A stretch of 64,000 nt of DNA from Hydrogenophaga aromaticivorans (GTDB lineage Bacteria > Pseudomonadota > Gammaproteobacteria > Burkholderiales > Burkholderiaceae_C). The position numbers were made by a program, and so were the translations under genes. Of the stretch, positions 28,941 through 35,137 are shown piece after piece (position 1 is the first letter of the stretch; every line of letters starts with the position of its first letter). A model generated the notes under the pieces. The model was given only the letters and a program-made list of their open reading frames with translations. It was not told where the DNA came from and made no database searches. The stretch covers positions 429,369-493,368 of the forward strand of contig NZ_VYGV01000007.1 of the NCBI RefSeq assembly GCF_013387465.1, given 5' to 3'.

Positions 28941-29122
28941 AAAGACAACTTTGGAATTCAACGACGATCTCGTCACGGCCGAACTTTTGTATCCGGAAAT
29001 CACGAGAATCGGGCTCGAGACTGCATGGGTTTCGCATGCTCCGTGCGGCGTTGTCTTGACCAGGGCTGCCGCTGCAACACACCCATGACCCCTCCCGCAC
29101 ATGGCGACGAAAGGGCCACGAG

Positions 29123-30130
29123 ATGAGCAACACAATGCGCGCCATGGTGCTGGAGCGGCCCGGTACCCGCCTGCGCCTGACGCACTGCGCGGTGCCAGAG
29201 CCCGGCGCCGGGCAGATCCTGATCGCGGTGGAAGCCTGCGGCGTGTGCCGCACCGACCTGCACCTGGTGGACGGCGAGCTGCCCGACCCGGTGCTGCCCA
29301 TGATTCCCGGCCACGAGATCGTGGGCCGGGTGGTGGCGCTGGGGGCCGGTGTGCAGGGCTGGCAGGTCGGACAACGCGTGGGCGTGCCCTGGCTGGGTTG
29401 GACCTGTGGCCACTGCCGGTTCTGCCGTGCCGGACGGGAAAACCTGTGCGAACGGGCGCGCTTCACCGGCTACCAGATCCCCGGCGGCTACGCGCAGTAC
29501 ACCGTGGCCGATGCGCGCTATGGCTTCGCGCTGCCCGAGGAACCCGCGCCCGAGCACCTGGCACCGCTGCTGTGCGCGGGGCTGATCGGCTACCGCGCGC
29601 TGCGCATGGCGGGCGATCCGCAGCGGCTCGGGGTGTACGGCTTCGGCGCGGCGGCGCACCTGATCACGCAGGTGGCGCGGCGCCAGGGCCGCGAGGTGTT
29701 CGCGCTCACGCGCCCGGGCGACGCCGAGAGCCAGGCGTTTGCGCGCAGCCTGGGCGCGACCTGGGCCGGTGGCTCGGATGAAACGCCACCCGAACCGCTG
29801 GACGCGGCCCTGATCTTTGCCCCGGCGGGTGCGCTGGTGCCGGCCGCGCTGCGGCACGTGGAGCGGGGCGGCTGCGTGGTGTGCGCGGGCATCCACATGA
29901 GCGACATCCCTTCGTTTCCCTACGCCTGGCTCTGGGGCGAGCGCTCGCTGCGCTCGGTGGCCAACCTGACGCGGCGCGATGGCGACGAGTTCTTCGAACT
30001 GGTGCGGCAGGCGCCGCTGCAGACCGAGGTGCACGTGTTCGCGCTGGAGCAGGCCAACGAGGCGCTGGACCAGTTGCGTCGCGGCGCTTTCCAGGGCGCG
30101 GCCGTGCTGCGCATGGACGCGCCGGCCTGA
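29123..30130 (+). CDS. Zinc-dependent alcohol dehydrogenase
   Basis: Medium-chain zinc alcohol dehydrogenase, 335 residues. Catalytic zinc ligands are visible in CGVCRTDLH (C42) and PGHEIVGR (H64, E65). The structural zinc lobe is CGHCRFCRAGRENLC (C95, C98, C101, C109). The nucleotide-binding part has GVYGFGAAAHLITQVARRQGR, with an unusual GFGAAA instead of GLGGLG. It may oxidise alcohols or reduce aldehydes for fermentative redox balance. The start at 29123 (MSNTMRAMVLERPG) is typical of this subgroup. The upstream duplicated module suggests regulation shared with the sensor kinase at 31682. Confidence 0.92.
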   Translation: MSNTMRAMVLERPGTRLRLTHCAVPEPGAGQILIAVEACGVCRTDLHLVDGELPDPVLPMIPGHEIVGRVVALGAGVQGWQVGQRVGVPWLGWTCGHCRFCRAGRENLCERARFTGYQIPGGYAQYTVADARYGFALPEEPAPEHLAPLLCAGLIGYRALRMAGDPQRLGVYGFGAAAHLITQVARRQGREVFALTRPGDAESQAFARSLGATWAGGSDETPPEPLDAALIFAPAGALVPAALRHVERGGCVVCAGIHMSDIPSFPYAWLWGERSLRSVANLTRRDGDEFFELVRQAPLQTEVHVFALEQANEALDQLRRGAFQGAAVLRMDAPA

Positions 30131-30143
30131 ATGCGCAGGCGGT

Positions 30144-30764
30144 TCAGGCCCTGAGCTGCGCGATCACCTCGTCGTCCTCCACCTGGGGAAAGTCGCGGTA
30201 GAACTGGCCGACGGCCTGGAAGTCTTCGGGGGCGTGCAGGCAGACCATCTCGTCGGCCAGGGGCTGGACAAGCTCCAGTGCTTCGATCGACGACACCGGC
30301 ACGGCACAGACCAGCCGCTTCGGGTGGCGCTGGCGCACGCTGTGCAGCGCGGCGATCATGGTCGCGCCGGTGGCCAGGCCGTCGTCCACCACGATCACCA
30401 CGCGCCCGGCCGGGTCGATGGGGGTGCGCAGCGGCGAATACATCGCACGGCGCGCATCGAGCGCCCGGAGCTGCTGGCGCTTTTCTTCGGCGATGTAGTG
30501 TGGGTCGGCGCCGACCTCGGCCGCATAGGGTGCGATGGTGCTCCAGCCGCTCTCGTCGATGGCGCCGATGGCCAGTTCGGGCTGGTAGGGCGCGTGCAGC
30601 TTGCGCACCAGCACCACGTCGAAATCGCCCTGAAGCAGACCGGCCAGGGTCTTGCCCATGGGCACCGCGCCACGGGGAATGGCGAGCACCAGCGGTTTCT
30701 GGCCCCGGTAGGCGCCCAGGCGGGTCGCCAGCTGGCGGGCAGCGTCTTCGCGGTCCTGGAACAT
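30144..30764 (-). CDS. Phosphoribosyltransferase family protein 1
   Basis: Type I phosphoribosyltransferase-fold protein, 206 residues. The PRPP-binding motif is VVIVVDDGLATGATM near residues 120-135, preceded by IPRGAVPMG and VVLVRKLHAPYQPELAIGAI, which are typical of the group often found as an N-terminal partner of dienelactone-hydrolase-like domains. An alpha/beta hydrolase gene occurs elsewhere in this block (38132). The substrate is unknown. The ATG at 30764 has AAAGGA upstream. It lies 11 bases after the second phosphoribosyltransferase gene, in one operon. Confidence 0.88.
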   Translation of the reverse strand: MFQDREDAARQLATRLGAYRGQKPLVLAIPRGAVPMGKTLAGLLQGDFDVVLVRKLHAPYQPELAIGAIDESGWSTIAPYAAEVGADPHYIAEEKRQQLRALDARRAMYSPLRTPIDPAGRVVIVVDDGLATGATMIAALHSVRQRHPKRLVCAVPVSSIEALELVQPLADEMVCLHAPEDFQAVGQFYRDFPQVEDDEVIAQLRA

Positions 30765-30775
30765 GGTGGGTCCTT

Positions 30776-31351
30776 TCAAGTGGCCCAGCCTGCGGGCGCT
30801 GGCCGCAGCAACTGGACGCTGAAGTCCGGCTCGTAGGGGGGCACATGGCATTCGATGATGTCGGTGGGCGCGACTTCCAGCCGCAGCCCCACCACGTCGG
30901 CATGCAGCGGCAACGTGGTCACGCAGCGGTCGGCCAGAACCACGAGGTGCACGGCCGCAGGGCGTTTGCGGGTCAGCCAGTCCACCACCTTCAGCGCGGA
31001 GTGACCGGTGTAGAGCACATCGTCCACCACGAGCAGGGTGTGGTCGCGCAGGTCGAGCGCGGCGTGGTGCGGCGCTTCGGCGAACTGCGTGTCGGGGAAC
31101 AACAGCGTGAGGTCGTCGGCGTAGCGCTTGACCGACAGGTCCAGCCGCAGCGGCGGGACCAGGCCATGGCGCTGCACCATGCGCTGGCTCAGGCGGTCGG
31201 CCAGCGGCGCGCCCCGGCGCAGCACGCCCACCACCGCCACCGGGCCGCGGCCGTGCAGCAGTCCGGCCGCCTGCTGTGCCATGCGATCCATGACGGTGTC
31301 GAGGCTGGCGCTGTCGTAGAGACAGGTTCGGGTGCCTTGGGGTGCGTTCAT
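30776..31351 (-). CDS. Phosphoribosyltransferase family protein 2 (PyrR-like)
   Basis: 191 residues of the PyrR / uracil phosphoribosyltransferase-like group. The PRPP motif is LLVVDDVLYTGHSALKVVDWL near residues 100-120; VGVLRRGAPLADRLSQRM near 42-60 and VTTLPLHADVVGLRLEVAP near 145-165 also fit. A regulatory RNA-binding role as in Bacillus PyrR is not implied, because no pyr genes are nearby. It is first in a two-gene minus-strand operon with the other phosphoribosyltransferase. Confidence 0.85.
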   Translation of the reverse strand: MNAPQGTRTCLYDSASLDTVMDRMAQQAAGLLHGRGPVAVVGVLRRGAPLADRLSQRMVQRHGLVPPLRLDLSVKRYADDLTLLFPDTQFAEAPHHAALDLRDHTLLVVDDVLYTGHSALKVVDWLTRKRPAAVHLVVLADRCVTTLPLHADVVGLRLEVAPTDIIECHVPPYEPDFSVQLLRPAPAGWAT

Positions 31352-31448
31352 GGGCGTGACCGGGGCGCTGCCTTGGCGGCCATCGTTGGATCTGCGCAGT
31401 TCATCGGGAACTCCTCAGGTGTCTTGCTGGCAGGAGAAGTCAACGCTC

Positions 31449-31556
31449 AGCATGAGACAAACCGCCCCACCCGGCTATCGGACTCGGCATTCAGATGAAC
31501 CCGGAAACCGCGGCATGGATAGGGGAATTTTTCCGATACCGCGTAGGAGTATTCTG
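31449..31556 (+). repeat. 108-bp duplicated regulatory module, copy 2
   Basis: Gapless 77 percent match to 28833-28940. It lies between the divergent PyrR-like gene and the sensor kinase gene, 125 bases before the kinase start. Conserved features include GGCATTCAGATGAA, a GGAATTTTTCC palindrome in this copy only (GGGAGTTTTACC in copy 1), and GTAGGAGTATTC. Confidence 0.7.
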
Positions 31557-31595
31557 GAATGCTGACCATGGACCTTCCCTGGTCTTTGGTTTGCA

Positions 31596-31609
31596 ATGAC
31601 TTTGCTCAA
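31596..31609 (+). promoter_or_regulatory. Possible degenerate Crp/Fnr-type operator for the sensor kinase
   Basis: ATGACTTTGCTCAA keeps the right half-site GCTCAA and three bases of the left. A GAAGAT -10-like hexamer at 31633-31638 is 33 bases from its centre. Such a start point would fall near 31643 and favour the kinase start at 31682. This is the weakest box listed. Confidence 0.3.
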
Positions 31610-31681
31610 TCCACCCGCAGATCAGCGCCCCCGAAGATGAGAGGTCCCACTATGATAAAAAAATCTGAAATAGGAGCAGGC

Positions 31682-33232
31682 ATGTACGACCCCCACTCGT
31701 CAACAGAGCCCACGGAGATGGATGCTGCTGTGCAGTCAGGTGCGATCCATGCGGCACTGGAAGGCATCGTGACCATCGACGAGGCGATGCATATCGTGAT
31801 GATCAACCCGGCCGCGCAGCGCATGTTTGGCCAGCCCGCCGCGCAGCTGCTGGGGCAGGACCTGTCGGTCCTGATTCCGGGTGCCTTGCGCGAATTGCAC
31901 AGGGCGCATGTGCAGAAGTTCATGGCCTCTGAGGTCGCCGAGCGCCCCATGAGCGAGCGTGGACAACTGATGGGCTTGCGCGCGGATGGCTCCGTGTTCC
32001 CCCTGGAGGCCGCGATCTGCCAGGTGGAAGCCTCCAGCAAGTTGGGCGGCCATCGCTACTTCACGGCGATGCTGCGCGATGTGAGCAACGAACAGAAGCT
32101 CGCGGCCCAGGTCGACCACCTCAATCGCCGGATGCGCATGCTGTTTGACTTGTTGCCCGTGGCGATCTGGATCACCGAAGGCGAGTCGGTGGTCTATGCC
32201 AACAGCGCCTGTGCCCGGCTGTTCGGCGTGGCGCAGCGCGAAAGCCTGACCGGGCAGTCGATCTATGCGCTGCTGCACCCCGCAACCCACGAGCAGGTGC
32301 GCGAAAAGGTGGCCCACGCGCTGGCCTCGGAGGACGAGGTGCTGCCCATGCACGGGAAGATCGCCCGCCATGATGGCTCGTCCCGCGATGTCGAGATGGT
32401 GGTCGCTGCACTGCCGGATCACTCGCGCACCCTGGTGCAGATGGTGCTCTCCGACATCACGAAGCAATCGCAGGAGCGGCGGGCGCTGCTGGCGTCGCGG
32501 CGCACCCTGCGGGACCTCGCCGCGAGCCTGGTGGACACGCGGGAAGAGGAGCAGCGGCGCATGGCCCGCGAGCTGCACGACGAGCTGGGTCAGCGGCTCA
32601 CGGCCCTGAAGCTGGAGTTGTCGGTGCTGGAGGGCACCGAAACACCATGTGTCCCTTCGGCGCGCACCCAATCCATGATCCAGATGGTTGACGACACGAT
32701 GGCCGCCACGCGGCGGATTTCCATGGATCTGCGACCTTTGATGCTGGACGACCTGGGTGTGAACGCGGCCATCGAATGGCTGGCCCATGAATACGAACGG
32801 CGGGCGGGGTTGCAGGTTTCGCTGCGCTGCGACCCGCTGCCGGACCAGTTGCCACAGAAGGTGCTGACAGCGCTCTACCGCATCGTGCAGGAAGCCCTGA
32901 CCAACATCGTGCGTCACGCAAACGCCACCCGTGTGGCGATTTCCATCGTCCACACGGGCTCGTCCATCGAGCTGCGTGTCGAAGACAACGGCGCCGGGTT
33001 TCCCGAGCAGCCGCTCCGGGTGCCGGGCAAATCGTTTGGCCTGATCGGCATCCGCGAGCGTGTGCTCATGCTCGGTGGAGAATTGAGCCTGGGCAACCTG
33101 CCGGGTGGCGGTGCGAGCATGGTCGTGAAGCTGCCCATGTCCGGCACGGACAGCACCGGGGAACCGCTGGAGAGCGCGGAGAGCCTGTTGCAGCTGCTTG
33201 CTGGCGCCGCCCCCTTTGACACCTTGAGCTGA
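31682..33232 (+). CDS. Cytosolic PAS-PAS sensor histidine kinase (HisKA_3 type)
   Basis: Sensor kinase of 516 residues with no membrane helix. Two PAS domains (about 20-140 and 150-265) are followed by the NarL-partner type dimerisation domain with phospho-acceptor H299 in RELHDELGQRL. The ATPase domain has an intact N box (EALTNIVRHANA) and G1 box (VEDNGAGF). The signal may be redox, oxygen or a soluble ligand; no heme-binding residues are obvious. Start: ATG at 31682 with AGGAG five bases upstream; ATG at 31652 is the alternative with GAGGT. It is 3 bases upstream of the partner kinase and part of a kinase-kinase-regulator operon. Confidence 0.9.
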   Translation: MYDPHSSTEPTEMDAAVQSGAIHAALEGIVTIDEAMHIVMINPAAQRMFGQPAAQLLGQDLSVLIPGALRELHRAHVQKFMASEVAERPMSERGQLMGLRADGSVFPLEAAICQVEASSKLGGHRYFTAMLRDVSNEQKLAAQVDHLNRRMRMLFDLLPVAIWITEGESVVYANSACARLFGVAQRESLTGQSIYALLHPATHEQVREKVAHALASEDEVLPMHGKIARHDGSSRDVEMVVAALPDHSRTLVQMVLSDITKQSQERRALLASRRTLRDLAASLVDTREEEQRRMARELHDELGQRLTALKLELSVLEGTETPCVPSARTQSMIQMVDDTMAATRRISMDLRPLMLDDLGVNAAIEWLAHEYERRAGLQVSLRCDPLPDQLPQKVLTALYRIVQEALTNIVRHANATRVAISIVHTGSSIELRVEDNGAGFPEQPLRVPGKSFGLIGIRERVLMLGGELSLGNLPGGGASMVVKLPMSGTDSTGEPLESAESLLQLLAGAAPFDTLS

Positions 33233-33235
33233 GCC

Positions 33236-34408
33236 ATGCCATCCCAAAGCCACCCCCCGGACGGCCTCGTCGACAAGCTGGCCCACGAACTGCATGTCCA
33301 CCAGATCGAGCTGGAATCGCAGAACGAAGAGTTGCGACGCACAAAGTCCGACCTGTCGGCAGCACGTGACCGTTACCAGGACCTGTTCGACTTCGCGCCG
33401 GTGGGCTATTTCACGCTCGACCGGAGCGGCGTCATCCTGGAGTGCAACCGGGCCGGTGCAACGTTGGTGGGAGCGCGCCGCGCCGAGTTGAAGGGCTGCA
33501 GTTTCTCGCGCTTCGTGTCGCCCTCCGACAGCGATCGCTGGCACCTGTACACCCGGAAGGTGCTGGGTGAGGAGGGTCCGCAACGCATTGAACTGGCGCT
33601 GCAGAGAGTGGACAGTCCAGATACCTGGCATGGTCAGATCGACTGCCAGCAGATGACCCTGCCGGGCCAGGAGCCCGCGCTGTGGGTCACGCTGACCGAC
33701 GTCACCGAGCGGTTCCGCGCCGGCATTGACCAACGTGTTGCGGCCCAGGACGCGGATGCGCGCGAGGCAGAGCGGCAGCGGGTGGCGCTGGCACTGCACG
33801 AAGACCTTGGGCAGCGCCTGAGCGCGCTGAAGATGGAACTGGTGAGCTTGTCGTCCGGCCAGGAAAGCGAGGTCTACCGCGAGCGCCTTGGCGGCCTGCT
33901 GGCTTCGCTCGACGATGCGGTGTCCACCGTGCGCCGCATCACGCAGGAACTCCGGCCCCCCATGCTCAACGATCTGGGGCTGGCTGCCGCCATCGAATGG
34001 CTTGTTCACGACATCGCCCGCCGCGTGGAGTTGTCGTTCACGCTGTCGCTCGACGCTGTGGCCCCGGACCTGGGCGAGCAGACCCGGCTGGCGCTCTACC
34101 GTTTTGTCCAGCAGGCCATTGCCCTGCTGGTGCTGGACGCGGGCAGCACCGAACTTCACATCGGAACCCACTGCGGTCCTGACCATTTTGTGCTGGTGCT
34201 GCGTTCCCGGTGGCAACAGCAGGCCACGCCCGGCACCCCGCCGCTGGATCCGGAAGCCGCCCGCATCCTGGAGCACCGGGCGCGGGCGATGGGCGGCCGC
34301 CTGGCGATTGACCTTCCTCGCGACCCCCTGGGCTGGATCCACCTGGAACTGTTCATGCCTCTGACGAAGCCGCAACACACCGACACCGGGCACGGAGATG
34401 CCCGATGA
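33236..34408 (+). CDS. PAS sensor kinase-like protein with degenerate ATPase domain
   Basis: 390 residues. The N-terminus has a coiled coil (HELHVHQIELESQNEELRRTK, about 18-38) then a PAS domain (about 45-160). A HisKA_3-type segment with a histidine at the phospho-acceptor position (H188 in ALALHEDLGQRLSALKMEL) follows. The C-terminal ATPase region is strongly degenerate: the N box is replaced by FVQQAIALLVLDAG and the G1 DNGxG motif is missing. It probably cannot phosphorylate by itself and may act as a heterodimer partner or phosphotransfer substrate for the upstream kinase. The gene overlaps the response regulator by 4 bases. Confidence 0.85.
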   Translation: MPSQSHPPDGLVDKLAHELHVHQIELESQNEELRRTKSDLSAARDRYQDLFDFAPVGYFTLDRSGVILECNRAGATLVGARRAELKGCSFSRFVSPSDSDRWHLYTRKVLGEEGPQRIELALQRVDSPDTWHGQIDCQQMTLPGQEPALWVTLTDVTERFRAGIDQRVAAQDADAREAERQRVALALHEDLGQRLSALKMELVSLSSGQESEVYRERLGGLLASLDDAVSTVRRITQELRPPMLNDLGLAAAIEWLVHDIARRVELSFTLSLDAVAPDLGEQTRLALYRFVQQAIALLVLDAGSTELHIGTHCGPDHFVLVLRSRWQQQATPGTPPLDPEAARILEHRARAMGGRLAIDLPRDPLGWIHLELFMPLTKPQHTDTGHGDAR

Positions 34409-35091
34409 ACGAACTGACGACGAAATCCGGGCTCAGCCTGCTGCTGGTTGACGACCACACGGTGGTGCGCGAAGGCCTCAAGCGGCTGATCGATCCGCAG
34501 GCCAACCAGTGGAGCATCACCGAGGCCGGCACCGGCTTTCAGGCGATCGAATGCCTGCGCCGCCAGCCTTTTGACCTGGCCATCGTCGACCTGTCCATGC
34601 CGGGCATGAGCGGGCTCGAACTGACGCGCCGCATCAAGAGCGAGTTTCCGTCGGTGGCGGTGCTGGTGCTCACGATGCACAGCGAAGAGCAGTACGCCAT
34701 CCGCGCGCTGCAGGCGGGTGCCAATGGCTTTGTGACCAAGGACAGCGCGGCCACCGAGCTGGTGGCCGCCGTGCGCAAGGTGGCTTCGGGCGGGGTGTTC
34801 CTCTCGGCGCTGCTGGCCGAGCGGGTGGTGCAGCAGCTCAACGGCCAGAGTCCGGTGCCCGACCTCCAGATGCTCACCAACCGGGAACTCGACATCCTGC
34901 AGCGCATCGTGAACGGGCAGCGCCCGGTGGACATTGCCGACTCGCTGCACTTGTCGATCAAGACCATCAGCACGCACAAAAAGCGCATCCAGGAAAAACT
35001 CAAGCTGGACAGCACCGCAGCCCTGATCCGTTTTGGGCTGGAACACCGGCTGGGCAGCGAACTCATCGATCCTCCTGTCGACGACAATTGA
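34405..35091 (+). CDS. LuxR/NarL-family response regulator
   Basis: 228 residues: receiver domain with acidic pocket D16, D17 and phospho-acceptor D62 (IVDLSMPGMSGLELT), the conserved lysine in FVTKDSA, and a C-terminal LuxR-type helix-turn-helix (LTNRELDILQRIVNGQ, then VDIADSLHLSIKTISTHKKRI). It is the cognate regulator of the two kinases just upstream; the ATG overlaps the second kinase stop. The promoter targets are unknown. The duplicated 108-bp module upstream of the alcohol dehydrogenase and kinase genes is one possible target. Confidence 0.94.
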   Translation: MNELTTKSGLSLLLVDDHTVVREGLKRLIDPQANQWSITEAGTGFQAIECLRRQPFDLAIVDLSMPGMSGLELTRRIKSEFPSVAVLVLTMHSEEQYAIRALQAGANGFVTKDSAATELVAAVRKVASGGVFLSALLAERVVQQLNGQSPVPDLQMLTNRELDILQRIVNGQRPVDIADSLHLSIKTISTHKKRIQEKLKLDSTAALIRFGLEHRLGSELIDPPVDDN

Positions 35092-35137
35092 GACCCCAGG
35101 CGCCAGCTTGGGGCATTCGATGGTTTTGAGAGGTGCG

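Noticed and set aside
28531..29088. 185-codon plus-strand frame crossing the Crp/Fnr start and the 108-bp module
   Set aside because: Mostly antisense to the regulator. The part over the module is not preserved as protein in the second copy, so it is treated as regulatory DNA.
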